NCBI RefSeq assembly: GCF_023074185.1 | Contig: NZ_JADPKY010000054.1 | Coordinates: 30,093-94,092, forward strand | DNA: 64,000 bases | Direction: 5' to 3' | Source: Bradyrhizobium sp. 132 | GTDB taxonomy: Bacteria > Pseudomonadota > Alphaproteobacteria > Rhizobiales > Xanthobacteraceae | Shown here: piece after piece, positions 53,866-63,670 of the stretch | Layout: every line of letters begins with the position of its first letter | How positions within the stretch are numbered: position 1 is the stretch's first letter | Program-made: the position numbers and the translations under genes | The notes under the pieces: model-generated | Told to the model about the DNA's origin: nothing | The model's input: only the letters and a program-made list of their open reading frames with translations | Databases searched by the model: none

Positions 53866-54681
53866 TTAGACAGCATCCTTTACTGCAGACAAGAATTGCT
53901 GTGTTCTTTCTCGCTTCGGATCTCCGAATAACTGCTTGGGCTCGCCTTGTTCTTCGATCTTGCCGCTGAAAAAGAAGCATACCCTGTCGGAAATGTCTGC
54001 CGCAAATCCCATCTGATGAGTGACCATCAACATTGTTAGCCGAAATTCCGAGACAAGCTTGCGTATAACGTTCGTCACCTCTCCAATAACCTCTGGATCC
54101 AACGCCGACGTGACTTCGTCAAACAGCATGACCTTCGGACGCATCGCCAACGCCCGTGCAATCGCGACACGTTGCTGCTGCCCACCGGAAAGCCGCGCAG
54201 GATGTTGGTCTTTCTTTTCGATCATGCCTACCATGCTCAGCAATTCCTCCGCCCGATCTCGGGCCTCCGCTTTGCTAAGACCAAGAACCTGAATGGGACC
54301 CTCTACGCAATTTTGGAGAGCCGTCATATGAGGAAACAAATTGAAACTCTGAAAGCACATGCCGATGCTTGCTCGCATCCGTCGGAGATAGGATGCATCG
54401 GCAGGGACCAGCTTTCCACCTCTCGGCATGTGTGTAAGCGGTTTCCCGTCTACATAAATGACGCCGGAGTTGATCGATTCCAATGTCATCAGCATACGCA
54501 AGACCGTCGTCTTTCCTGAGCCCGAAGGCCCAATTATCGACACCTTCTCTGCTTCGGCGACGTCCAAATTGAGGTTGTCCAGCACCTTCAGACCGCCGTA
54601 GTTCTTGGACACATTCATAAACCGCACCATCGGTACATTGGTGCCCGTTAACTCAAGCGGATAGTCCTGCGAACTGTCCAT
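53866..54681 (-). CDS. Polar amino-acid ABC transporter, ATP-binding protein
   Basis: 271 residues from M-D-S-S-Q-D-Y; its ATG overlaps the permease stop by one base (TGATG). Walker A is G-P-S-G-S-G-K-T-T, the signature L-S-G-G-Q-Q-Q-R-V-A-I-A-R-A, and Walker B M-L-F-D-E-V-T-S-A-L-D-P. The order and spacing fit GlnQ/HisP/EhuA-type ATPases. It is the last gene of the leftward transporter operon, downstream of both permeases. A longer frame from 54711 is possible. Confidence 0.95.
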   Translation of the reverse strand: MDSSQDYPLELTGTNVPMVRFMNVSKNYGGLKVLDNLNLDVAEAEKVSIIGPSGSGKTTVLRMLMTLESINSGVIYVDGKPLTHMPRGGKLVPADASYLRRMRASIGMCFQSFNLFPHMTALQNCVEGPIQVLGLSKAEARDRAEELLSMVGMIEKKDQHPARLSGGQQQRVAIARALAMRPKVMLFDEVTSALDPEVIGEVTNVIRKLVSEFRLTMLMVTHQMGFAADISDRVCFFFSGKIEEQGEPKQLFGDPKRERTQQFLSAVKDAV

Positions 54682-55352
54682 CAAACCATTCCTAATTTGC
54701 TGCGCAACCATCGCTCGAAGATGCGGATCACCCAGGCAGCGGGCAGAGAGAGCAGAAGGAATATCAGACCAACGAGTGTATAGGGCTCAAGGTAGCGATA
54801 ACTATTCGCTCCCACTACTGTCGCGGCATGCATCAACTCGGCGACACCAATCGCCGAGAGCATAGGCGTATCCTTGAAAATCGCGATCAGAGCATTGCCC
54901 ATGCCGGCGGTAGCCGGCGGCAGAGCTTGCGGTATGATGATTCTAAAATAGGCATCTCTTCCGGAAAGATTAAGCGCGGTGCAAGCCTCCCACTGGCCGG
55001 CCGGAACCGCCTCCAATCCGCCTCGATAGATTTCAGAAAGATACGCCGACCGGTAAAGGCCAATTGCTATCAGTCCTGAAGCCCATGGAGAAAGTTGAAC
55101 ACCGAATTGAGGTCCTACGAAAAACACGAAGTAGATCTGCAACAGAAGCGGTGTCGAGCGGATGAACTCGACGAATTCGCGCACGGCTGCCGACAAGAGC
55201 CGGCTACGTGTTCTTTGCAGAAGAGCCAGGATAAGGCCGCCAACAATGGCCATCGAATAGCCGATGCCAACCGCGGCTAGTGTCTTTAATGCGCCGGCGA
55301 GCAAATCTGGCAGTATTTCCCAGGCGAAGCGCCAGCTCCAATCTAGCTCCAT
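54681..55352 (-). CDS. Polar amino-acid ABC transporter permease (1)
   Basis: 223 residues with about five membrane helices. The permease EAA loop is visible as Y-R-G-G-L-E-A-V-P-A-G-Q-W-E-A, then I-I-I-P-Q-A-L-P-P. The N-terminal W-S-W-R-F-A-W and R-S-T-P-L-L-L-Q-I-Y near 66-75 match HisM/GlnP-type proteins. It pairs with the second permease two bases upstream to form the membrane pore. Confidence 0.93.
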   Translation of the reverse strand: MELDWSWRFAWEILPDLLAGALKTLAAVGIGYSMAIVGGLILALLQRTRSRLLSAAVREFVEFIRSTPLLLQIYFVFFVGPQFGVQLSPWASGLIAIGLYRSAYLSEIYRGGLEAVPAGQWEACTALNLSGRDAYFRIIIPQALPPATAGMGNALIAIFKDTPMLSAIGVAELMHAATVVGANSYRYLEPYTLVGLIFLLLSLPAAWVIRIFERWLRSKLGMV

Positions 55353-55353
55353 A

Positions 55354-56019
55354 TCACGTCCTCGACATCTTTCGCCGCAATCTCGACTCGAGACCGCGGA
55401 CAGCTGGTGTAATAAGGAAGCGCGCTAGCAGGTAGTAAATCGCTAGCGCAGCGCCGAAGGCTTGCGCTGAAAGGAAGGTAAGGTTGTTGATCTGCTTTGC
55501 CTGAAACATGAGCTCTGCCAGCCCAATTAAGGAAACGAGCGCGGTGCCCTTTAAGACGTCAATCAGTAGGTTGCCCCACGGGGGTAGCATAATCAGAAAT
55601 GCCTGCGGAAAGATGATACGGTACATGCGCTTTGCAGGTGACATCGAAAGCGCATAAGCCGCCTCCCATTGTCCCTTCGGCACTGCAAGAATCGCTCCCC
55701 GCACGACTTCCGCGCCATATGCGCCTGTATTGAGTCCCACGGCCAAAAAGCCGGCGATAAAGGGAGAAAGGCTCAATCCTAGGAGCGGCAGTACAAAGAA
55801 GATCCAGTATATTTGTACGACCAAAGAACTACCGCGGAAAAAGTCGATGTAGGCAGCTGCAAATGCGCGAAGCCAATAAGTTTTCGATAATAGCAACAGC
55901 CCGAAAGTGACCGCGAATACGACTGTTACAAGTGAAGCAAGAACAAATTGACTGGCCGTCACTAAGCTGCCGCTGAGATATCTTGATCCATACTGCACCA
56001 AAAAAAGCCAAAGGGACAT
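55354..56019 (-). CDS. Polar amino-acid ABC transporter permease (2)
   Basis: 221 residues, about five helices. F-F-R-G-S-S-L-V-V-Q-I-Y-W near 60-72 and the EAA loop V-R-G-A-I-L-A-V-P-K-G-Q-W-E-A-A followed by I-I-F-P-Q-A are HisQ/GlnP hallmarks. It is homologous to permease 1 but distinct. It is 72 bases downstream of the binding-protein gene in the same operon. Confidence 0.93.
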   Translation of the reverse strand: MSLWLFLVQYGSRYLSGSLVTASQFVLASLVTVVFAVTFGLLLLSKTYWLRAFAAAYIDFFRGSSLVVQIYWIFFVLPLLGLSLSPFIAGFLAVGLNTGAYGAEVVRGAILAVPKGQWEAAYALSMSPAKRMYRIIFPQAFLIMLPPWGNLLIDVLKGTALVSLIGLAELMFQAKQINNLTFLSAQAFGAALAIYYLLARFLITPAVRGLESRLRRKMSRT

Positions 56020-56091
56020 GTATGCTCCTGACGCTCAGCGAGAAAACCCGATGAACGAGCCTGCTGCCCGTTCATCGTCCATTCCGGCAGA

Positions 56092-56931
56092 TCAGCGGTT
56101 TTCACAGATCCATTCGAGCGAAGTCGAACCAGGAAGCTGCTTTTCGCTGTAGCCAAAGGGCGCGACCACAGAGAGCATTTCGGGTGAGCCGAGAAACTCC
56201 TTCTGAGCGGCGTTGAACTTCGAGATGAAGTCAAAATCGGTTTTGCGCAAGCCGAATGCAACCCAGTTGAACGTTGATTCCGGCATTTTACTCGAATCAG
56301 TAACCTCGACGGAACCGTCGGCGCCCTTGGCCTGAGCTTGGAGAGATAGATCCGAATTTGCTGCGGCGTCTGCGCGTCCCGATCTGACTGCTGCCAAGAC
56401 CGATGGCCCATCAGGAAGCTGCATAATACGATCCGCCGGGACGCCGAACTTTTTTGCGCTGTCAATGGTTGCATAGCCAACAACTGCTGTCATTGTTGCG
56501 TTCTTCTTGGCAACGTCCTCGTAGTTCTGAAGGCCTTTCGGATTGCCCTTAGGAACAAGCAAAGCATCAGCGGTTTTCAGCATCGGGTCAGTGAAGGCGA
56601 TCGTGCTGCATCGGTCCTTCTTGATGTACAAACCAGATGTGACGATATCGATTCGGCCGGCTTGAAGGGCAGGTATCAATCCGGAGAAGTCGGAAGTCAC
56701 CACCTCGAGTTTTGTGTACCCCATCTTCTTCAAAAGGTTGATGACATAAGCGTTCATGAACCCAGCGGGCTCGCCGCCCGGCCCGACGAACGCATAGGGC
56801 GGCGAGTTGGCAAAGCCGATACGAATCGCTGCTCCCGACTCTAAGCGACTGGTTAATGGTCCCGCGGAAGCAACCGGCGCGATCAGATTGAAAAGTACTG
56901 CAGCTACGGCAGCGAAAATCTTGAGTTTCAT
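56092..56931 (-). CDS. Periplasmic amino-acid-binding protein (EhuB-like)
   Basis: 279 residues with a signal peptide (M-K-L-K-I-F-A-A-V, cleaved after A-S-A). The binding domain starts A-I-R-I-G-F-A-N-S-P-P-Y-A-F, then T-S-D-F-S-G-L-I-P-A-L-Q-A-G-R-I-D-I-V, typical of SBP_bac_3. L-P-D-G-P-S-V-L-A-A-V-R-S-G-R-A-D-A resembles EhuB (ectoine uptake). The closest named match from memory is EhuB, but the enzymes around it do not look like ectoine catabolism. The longer frame to 57264 is rejected, because the signal peptide defines the start. Confidence 0.92.
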   Translation of the reverse strand: MKLKIFAAVAAVLFNLIAPVASAGPLTSRLESGAAIRIGFANSPPYAFVGPGGEPAGFMNAYVINLLKKMGYTKLEVVTSDFSGLIPALQAGRIDIVTSGLYIKKDRCSTIAFTDPMLKTADALLVPKGNPKGLQNYEDVAKKNATMTAVVGYATIDSAKKFGVPADRIMQLPDGPSVLAAVRSGRADAAANSDLSLQAQAKGADGSVEVTDSSKMPESTFNWVAFGLRKTDFDFISKFNAAQKEFLGSPEMLSVVAPFGYSEKQLPGSTSLEWICENR

Positions 56932-57541
56932 AAATGCATTCCCCTCTTTGAATGTGGCTGGTTGTTGGAGATCCAGCGCGCTTTGCAAGCGAAGATTGTT
57001 GCGCCCTGACCTCTGAAGGCTTAGCGAGCGAGCCCCTCCGTTCACACCTCGATGGTTTGGTCTCCCTGAAGTTCTGCGGGAGCTTGTACGATCTCCACCC
57101 AGCTCGTCGGACGCATTGAACCACCGTGCGAGCCTCTCCGGAAGCAATCTCACGTAGCTACCAATTTCATCCCGCGAGTCCTCTTCGAAGGACGTCTTTT
57201 CCTGGATCGCCAATTCAGAGTACGAGGTTGCCCTCGAACGTCGGTCTTGGATCAAGGAGAGCACGGGCTAACATCTGGATGCGCATGCGAAGCATGGAGT
57301 GTTCCTCGTGTGGAACGTCGCGCGAGCCTCGGAGAGCTTTTTACGATGTGGGGCCGAACCGCATTAACGATCTCAAGCTTAGGTGGTGCCGTCGACTATC
57401 AGGCGCGGCTGAGCCGCATTTGCGCGCGGGTCAAAGGCGGCGTCGACTGACCGCAAGCGTTCTGCTGGGCTATCAGCTGCACCTTGTATCGAAGTGGACG
57501 TCTCGCGGGCGGCATCGGTATCCCGAAGTGGAGTGTTCGCC
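56932..57541. other. Gene-poor stretch upstream of the transporter operon
   Basis: Holds the transporter promoter presumably. GAGGGG lies 10 bases before the binding-protein ATG. A 139-codon plus-strand frame (57126-57545) has no domain pattern. No gene called. Confidence 0.4.
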
Positions 57542-57640
57542 CTAGATGAGGGCAAGGGCAAGAAGGCTGGAGCAGAGTAGTGCGAGCCCAGCTGCGGTTA
57601 TTCCCAGGAAGCTACTGGCGACAAGGTCATGATTGCGCAT
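57542..57640 (-). CDS. Small membrane peptide (32 residues)
   Basis: M-R-N-H-D-L-V-A-S-S-F-L-G-I, then A-G-L-A-L-L-C-S-S-L-L-A-L-A-L-I. It forms one membrane helix after a short polar start. TGAGG sits six bases before the ATG, a good ribosome-binding site for such a short gene. No family known; it is possibly a conserved rhizobial mini-protein. Confidence 0.5.
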   Translation of the reverse strand: MRNHDLVASSFLGITAAGLALLCSSLLALALI

Positions 57641-57917
57641 GAAAGCCTCATTTGCAGCGTCGAACAGAAACCGCTGATCTCTGCTTGCTCTGCGTGTTGC
57701 CGAGACCTCAATTATTATTCAAAGTAGACGCACATTTCCTTCTGTTGTGCGCCAGAAATGCAGTTTTCCGGCGCAACTTAGCGACAGTTCGCAGTATCGC
57801 AGTGACGAACGCTGATAGGTCGTCGTTCAAAGATACCTTGGTAAACCTGATTTGGCGCCGGAGGTGAGCCGGTTCATATAGTTGCAAGGTGGGTGTAATC
57901 TTGCGGCAGAGCTATCG

Positions 57918-59717
57918 CTAAAGTGTGGTGACCGCCTGGCCAGTCAGGCGGTGGCGGTTATTGATCTTGCAGCGCATTCGGTTGAGCGATACCGCAAGTT
58001 CTCGATCAGGCCAGTGTCCGGCAAGCTTGCGGAGCGCATCAACTGCGGTGGGCGCCATGTCGGTCGGATACCGGCCAGTCTTGACGCGCGCGACACGCAC
58101 CTCTGTATGGCGTCCGCCGCGCCAGTGAACCAGTAGAACGGCCTCGTTGGTGGCGTCGTCGAGTTCACACACGATTTCCTGAACCAGGATATGGATGAGC
58201 CGCTGCTTGGTTCGCGTGTCCGCTGAAGATGCGTTCCATACTGCCGGCAGGTCACGGGCAAGTTCTGGAGCAGGCGAGCGCGATCAATCTTTGGACGCGT
58301 CGCCTACATAGCGGACAGTTCCTCTATTCGACGCTCAAGTCCCGCCACGTGCTCCAGCGCCTCGTTCCAACGCGCCTCAAGCTCGCGGCCGACGCGGTGC
58401 TTGGCGGGATCCACAAGTTCGTATCGACGCGAGGTGAGAGATGCATCATAGCGCGCTCCTTCAAGGTCCCGCTCAACAGCGGCGACAACTTCTTTTCTTG
58501 AACAATCGACCTGATCTGAAGCGAAGATCGCCCCTTCCACAGCGCGATCTGAGACGGCCTCCAGTATCTGCCAGGCAACCGCGCGATAAATTCGAACCCC
58601 ACCGATACCAATGCACAGTCCCGCACCCACATGTGCGTCGTCGCCGCGGCACTGGTAGCGATGCGCGTTTACTTTCGCCATGCCATAGAAGACACGCATC
58701 ATCCGCCCACAGCGTCCGCACCGCATGAGACCGGCCAGAAGCGCACGGCCGCCGCGCGCTGATTTACGTGCGCGACTTTTTCTTCATATGAGCAGTTTCG
58801 AGAAGCAGCTTCTGATTGTCTTCATAATCCTGCCAACTGATATAGCCGCGATGATTGTCGCGCAGCAGAACGTTCCACTCTTCGCGGGGTTTGTCGACCC
58901 CGCTGACTTTGCGCGCCCGTCCATCGACAATCCGCGTTCGCTGAGCTCTCCGCCCGAACGCGTAGGCTCCAGCATACAGTGGATTGTGCAGAATCTGCAT
59001 AACGCTGTGATGGGCTGGCGCCTTCCAGATCAGCTTGTAGACATCAATATTGCGCAGGACGACGGGCATTTTGAGGTCGACCGACGGCAGCCAAAGAAAG
59101 ACCTGACGCGCGCTAACCAACGCGGTGAACTTGGCAAAGACGAGCCGAATCGCGGCGACCACATGTTCGTCTGGGTCGATTTCGATCTTGCCCACTTCGC
59201 TCCAGCAGAAGCCAGGGGCAGCATGAAGCGGCATTCCCCGCGCCGCGCTTTGGAGTCGCGGGCTGCGATGCCGCGTTGTCGCAGTAAGCTCAGCTCATAT
59301 TCCGACATCGTCCCCTTCAGACCGAGCAGCAAGCGATCATTGACGAGTCGCGGATCATAGGCTCCATCTGGGTCGATGACCACGGCTCCCGCCAACGCAA
59401 AGTCGATCAGGTGGTGCCAGTCGCGCGCGTTTCGCGCTAACCGCGAATCCTCGATCCAGTAAACGGCTCCGACATCGCCGGAGCAAACCATCGCCACAAG
59501 CCGCTCGAAGCCGGGCCGCTGCAGCTGGCGGAACCGGAACGTCCAAGATCGTCGTCGATACTGTTACCGACGCGAACCCCGCCTTCTCCGCAGCTCCCGC
59601 CAGCTCATATTGCCGGCGCTGGCTTTCAAGATTGCCCGTGACCTGCACCATGGTCGATTGGCGAACGTAGACCACGGCGATACGGCCGAGGTGTTCAGAG
59701 GTGACCTTGCTGCTCAT
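57918..59717 (-). pseudogene. Large serine recombinase, multiply frameshifted
   Basis: Pieces in successive frames give one site-specific recombinase. N-terminal resolvase domain: R-I-A-V-V-Y-V-R-Q-S-T-M-V-Q-V (catalytic Ser). Then I-E-D-S-R-L-A-R-N and G-T-M-S-E-Y-E-L-S-L-L-R-Q-R-G, a recombinase domain with H-N-P-L-Y-A-G-A-Y-A-F-G, a zinc ribbon C-G-R-C-G-R-M-M-R-V-F-Y with later C, and the C-terminal V-L-L-V-H-W-R-G-G-R-H-T-E. At least three frame changes lie near 59560, 59240 and 58740, with a further break after 58304. The element is dead. It probably belonged to an integrated mobile element with the DUF5372-like gene next to it. Confidence 0.88.
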
Positions 59718-59799
59718 CGCCGCCCCCCTTCATCGCCGATTCCTCCACCCTCAGGGCTTCCAGCAGAAGGTCCGCCAAGGCCTCGATCAGTCCTTCCGT

Positions 59800-60200
59800 G
59801 CTTCGCTCCGCTGGCGCTTGACGATTGTGATTTTCGAGCTCGAGAACGAACTGAGCTCGACTGCGACAAAGGCTTCTCTGCACAACCCGTCTCCTTCTGC
59901 TTGGAAGGACCGGAGTGTGCTCCTCGCTTCCGACTCGTTCCGAGCGACGCGAGAACGGCAGCAAACTCGTTGAGACCCTCGATACTGATCTCAGGCAGCC
60001 CGAGCGTCATGCCGGCGCAGTAGCCTTCGTCAAACATCCAGTTCGGCAGCTCACGGCAAAGGTCAGGCCGCTCATCCGTGTAGATGCAAGTCAAATCCTT
60101 GCCGCGCCGGAATGGCGATACCTGCAGGGTTCGCCTGAACAGCGGGTGCCACGGATACGCGATCGCCGCATAACGAAAACTGTATGTAGAATGTCGCTTG
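59800..60200 (-). pseudogene. DUF5372-like gene of the recombinase module, 5' truncated
   Basis: In one frame: Y-P-W-H-P-L-F-R-R-T-L-Q-V, then L-P-N-W-M-F-D-E-G-Y-C-A-G-M-T-L-G and I-E-G-L-N-E-F-A-A-V-L. This order (H-P-L-x-x-R-x-L-x-V followed by L-P-x-W-M) is found in short proteins encoded just upstream of such recombinases. The 5' end joins directly to a truncated IS66 tnpB near 60190, so IS66 landed in or deleted its start. The function is unknown. Confidence 0.5.
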
Positions 60201-60208
60201 TTGTCTTC

Positions 60209-60356
60209 GGCGACCGCGGAAGACAAACAGATGACCGCTGAGCGGGTCCTTGCGCAGCACCTCCTGCACCTGGAGTGCCAGCGACGGAACGCCTCGGCGC
60301 ATGTCCGTGTAGCCTGTCGCAAGCCACACTCGTGCGCCCATCGGAACCGGGATCAT
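60209..60356 (-). pseudogene. tnpB: IS66 TnpB (Orf2), truncated
   Basis: M-I-P-V-P-M-G-A-R-V-W-L-A-T-G, then T-D-M-R-R-G and H-L-F-V-F-R-G-R-R is the start of IS66 Orf2. The normal protein of about 115 residues stops matching after R-G-R-R, where the recombinase-module sequence begins. The IS66 copy is therefore cut short. TnpA upstream overlaps it by four bases, as in intact elements. Confidence 0.85.
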
Positions 60357-60754
60357 CGGCGCACCAAAGCATCGAGAACGCGACGTAGCGCGTATCCATC
60401 AACACCGCCATCGACCCGGATGCGGTGCCCGCTACCAAGATCTATCTCGATGATGCCCAGGCTCTTCCGTCGCCGCGCCGCCGTCGTCGTCAATGGCGCT
60501 TCGGCCATCTCCCGCGGCGGCACAGACGGCCCAATCTCGACCGGCACGAACGGCGCTATACTCGCTTCACCGTGCTTGCAAAGCTCTTTGCGCCACCGGA
60601 ACAGCTGGCTTACATGAAGGCCAGCCATGCGAGCCACCTCGGAAACACTGGCTCCGGGCTCGAGCGATGCTGCAACAAGCCGTTCCTTCTCATCCTGCGA
60701 CCACCGGCGCCGCCGTTCGACCGATGTGATCACCTCCGCCCTCGAAATCGTCAT
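60353..60754 (-). mobile_element. tnpA: IS66 TnpA (Orf1) gene
   Basis: 133 residues from M-T-I-S-R-A-E-V, with AGGAG seven bases upstream. W-S-Q-D-E-K-E-R-L-V-A-A-S and A-R-M-A-G-L-H-V-S-Q-L-F-R-W-R-K are the IS66 Orf1 helix-turn-helix. A C-terminal I-E-I-D-L-G-S-G-H-R-I-R-V block completes the family pattern. The gene is intact, but Orf2 is truncated and no Orf3 transposase is present, so the element is non-autonomous. No terminal inverted repeat was identified. Confidence 0.88.
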
Positions 60755-62163
60755 AGCGCTTCTCCTAGGATTACCCCTAGGACCTGCAGCGTTCGCGTCC
60801 GTCAAACAAGGCGGCCCTCAACGGAGGAATACTGAACTCGGCATGGCCGGAAATGTGGGTACTTGAAAGGCTCAACGGAGAGTTACCGCGCGGAGCCCGT
60901 ATCGCCGCGAGAGAAATTCTCGCAGACCTACCCGAGAACGGCGCGCAAAGCGCTGTGGTTAGCGTCCAACATTTAGAGATTTTCCTCCGTGCTCGACGAC
61001 GTTCCTGAATTTCAAAAGGATTGAGGGAGCGGAAATCCAAACCCAACTGTCCAATCGCGTGCCTTTCCTCCGGCAGCGATCTCCAACTATTTCTCTGCTC
61101 CGTCGTCCTTTCCTCGTCTTGTGCCTGTTACTTGATCACTTATTGTGCCGAGCAATGTCTCGGGAGTCACCTGTTCAAGCACGCTTCGCTTGCCCTGACT
61201 TCAGTAGCCAAGTGACGATGTCATAAGTGCCACAGGTCTTGCGTTGACGCTCGAATCCTGCGATTTCGACGGATTTCACCGTGTGCGAGGTGTGAGAAGT
61301 ATCTAACTCTGCTGGTGCTAGCTCGCAACCGACAGCACCGCCCGCCTCCAATACATCGTTCACCCCGGTATCGCCTGATATCCCTTCACGATTTGATGCG
61401 TCATAAAGGTGTTCGTTGAAGAAGGTTGACGAAACGAGCGAAGAAGGATGTTTGATCGGATTTCAGAGCCGACGGCGTGGCCCCAGGATCATAAACCAAA
61501 AAACTGACGCGACGACGAGACCGCGTACTCTGGAGTTCAGCAATCTGAACGGCAGGGTCTTCCTGAGCGGACTAGATGCTCGAAAGTCCGAGCACGTCTG
61601 GATCGTCCGCTGGATCCTCGCTGGATTAGCGCGCAAAACCTTCAATGAAGTCAATGCAGCTTTGTGAGGGTTTCGACCGAATCTTATCCATGCGGGACCG
61701 GCTGGTCCGCCGCGGTGGCGCGGGACTGGCACTCGGATCGCCCTAGTTCGCAGCCCAACCGCATTAGGTTTTATTGCAGCCGAAGCCTTTGTGCAGACAG
61801 CGCTTGCTGCATTGAAACAATGTCTTGGTATTATACATGCCCATACGGAGTCGGTAGAAATGGCTCGCCATGTGACTGCTCCAATGCCAGTTCGCGAGTT
61901 GAGATGGTGAAATGCGCTATGCCTTGCGTCGATCCTGAAAGAAGCGGCCAACAGGGCGCTTTTTGAATTGCTGTTGACTCCGTATTGTTTTCGACGTTCC
62001 GTTCGAGCAATTCGAGCCAATCGAAGGAGCGATCCTCCCTAATCAGAGGCTCACGCTCTAAGTCTGAGCGGATCTTGCACAAACGATCCGAAAGTGTGGC
62101 AGCCTTTGTGATCCTGAATGAGATAATCCATACAGAACGGCCAATAAGCAACAAAGCAAAACC
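60755..62163. other. Gene-poor stretch between IS66 and the diaminopropionate lyase
   Basis: About 1.4 kb. An 83-codon plus-strand frame (61416-61667) and a 185-codon minus-strand frame (61463-62020) overlap each other, and neither has a ribosome-binding site. A plus-strand piece near 61768-61908 reads A-A-E-A-F-V-Q-T-A-L-A-A-L-K-Q but meets stops. This is a decayed region. Confidence 0.4.
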
Positions 62164-63360
62164 ATGTTTCTCCTGAACCAGCACACTGATTACCGCGCTC
62201 CGCTTGATGCTTCCGACGCCGACACGTTGAGCGTTGTGGCCGCCCGACGGGTCGAGCGATTTCTCAGGCATCGCGATGGCCACAAAGAAACCCCTCTCAT
62301 CTCGTTGACGGGCCTTGCTCGCGAGATTGGAATCGGTGCGATCTACCTCAAGGATGAAAGTCATCGTCTCGGCCTAGGTAGTTTCAAGGCGTTGGGCGGT
62401 TCTTATGCTGTAATTCGCTTGGTTCTCGAGGAAGCAGGCCGGCAGTTCGGTCGTGATGTTGACGTGTCCGATTTGCAAACACTTGAAGTGAAGTCGGTTG
62501 CAGGAGGCATGACAGTTTCTTGCGCTACGGATGGCAATCATGGCCGCTCGGTTGCTTACGGTGCTAAGCTAGTTGGTGCAAAATGTGCCATCTTCGTTCA
62601 TTCTGGCGTGAGCAATGAGCGCATTTCTGCCATCGCGCGATATGGAGCGCAGATGATCCGCATCGAGGGCAACTATGACGATTCGGTTGCCGAGGCATCC
62701 AGAGTTGCAGCGGAGAATGGTTGGATCACAGTCTCTGATACATCCTGGTCGGGCTACGAGCGTATTCCCGGGCTGGTGATGCAGGGGTACACCGCCCTAC
62801 TCAGCGAGGCCTTCCGTCAACTGCCTGAGCATCCGACCCATGTCTTTATTCAGTCAGGTGTAGGGGGAGTGGCCGCCGCCATTGCAGGACATTTTGCGGT
62901 CTTATCAGGCGACGACCGTCCGTTCTTCACTGTTGTCGATCCTTCGCGTGCAGCGTGTCTATTCGAAAGCGCGCGAGCCGGGCATCCCGTGAAGGTGAAT
63001 CATGGGCAATCAACCGTGATGGCAATGCTCGAATGTTATGAGCCGTCGCTCGTTGCTTGGCGCATCCTTTCGCGAGTAGCGGACGCTTTTACGACTGTCG
63101 AAGATCACGACGCGATCAATGCTATGAAACGTCTGGCGAACCCGACGGATGGCGATCCGACCGTTGTCGCAGGGGAAAGTGGTGGTGTTGGCCTCGCCGC
63201 ACTACTGAAAGCGGCTTCCGATTCGGCATTTCGAGACACGATTGGTATTGGATCAAATTCACGGGTCTTCCTGATCAACACCGAGGGCGCGACTGATCCT
63301 ATCCTTTACGAAAAGCTCGTTGGGGCGACGCCAGCGGCAGTAAGCGCGAAAAAACGTTGA
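62164..63360 (+). CDS. dpaL: Diaminopropionate ammonia-lyase-like PLP enzyme
   Basis: 398 residues, fold type II. The PLP lysine is in S-H-R-L-G-L-G-S-F-K-A-L-G-G-S, preceded by I-Y-L-K-D-E. The substrate loop A-T-D-G-N-H-G-R-S-V-A-Y and the strand D-T-S-W-S-G-Y-E-R-I-P match YgeX/DpaL, which splits 2,3-diaminopropionate into pyruvate and two ammonia. The length is exactly that of the family. A GxGGxx PLP phosphate loop follows (Q-S-G-V-G-G-V). It lies alone rightward, separated from the amino-acid transporter by the dead recombinase/IS66 block. I infer that it ends the same pathway. Confidence 0.9.
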   Translation: MFLLNQHTDYRAPLDASDADTLSVVAARRVERFLRHRDGHKETPLISLTGLAREIGIGAIYLKDESHRLGLGSFKALGGSYAVIRLVLEEAGRQFGRDVDVSDLQTLEVKSVAGGMTVSCATDGNHGRSVAYGAKLVGAKCAIFVHSGVSNERISAIARYGAQMIRIEGNYDDSVAEASRVAAENGWITVSDTSWSGYERIPGLVMQGYTALLSEAFRQLPEHPTHVFIQSGVGGVAAAIAGHFAVLSGDDRPFFTVVDPSRAACLFESARAGHPVKVNHGQSTVMAMLECYEPSLVAWRILSRVADAFTTVEDHDAINAMKRLANPTDGDPTVVAGESGGVGLAALLKAASDSAFRDTIGIGSNSRVFLINTEGATDPILYEKLVGATPAAVSAKKR

Positions 63361-63386
63361 GCTGCCAAGAGCAGAGCCGGCAGCTC
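63359..63386. terminator. Weak hairpin after dpaL
   Basis: Arms GAGCTGCC and GGCAGCTC with a 12-base loop overlap the stop codon. No T tract follows, so it is a weak candidate terminator. Confidence 0.35.
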
Positions 63387-63670
63387 GTGATTAGAATTCG
63401 GCGTTGGGCGATGTGTCGGCTAGACCAGTACGGAGATAGCCTTTCGCGCGATAGTTCCACGTCTGTAGGAAGCGGTGCCACAAAGCTGGCTACATCGCGC
63501 CTTAGAGCCGTATCGTTTGTTGATCGTCCATTTGTAACCACGGTAGCCTTGTAAAGGCAGAAACGACAGTACTGCTCGAGAAGGGTGAGGTGAGAGAGTC
63601 AGCAGGCTGAAATCGGCGTCTTCGGGACGCGCAGACCGTATCGTCATGCGCGCCCCCATTCTCGAAGACC

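Noticed and set aside
56932..57264. N-terminal extension of the EhuB-like binding protein
   Set aside because: A clear signal peptide starts at 56931; the extension has no similarity and would bury the signal.
61463..62020. 185-codon minus-strand frame
   Set aside because: Overlaps a plus-strand frame, lacks a start signal and shows no domain pattern.
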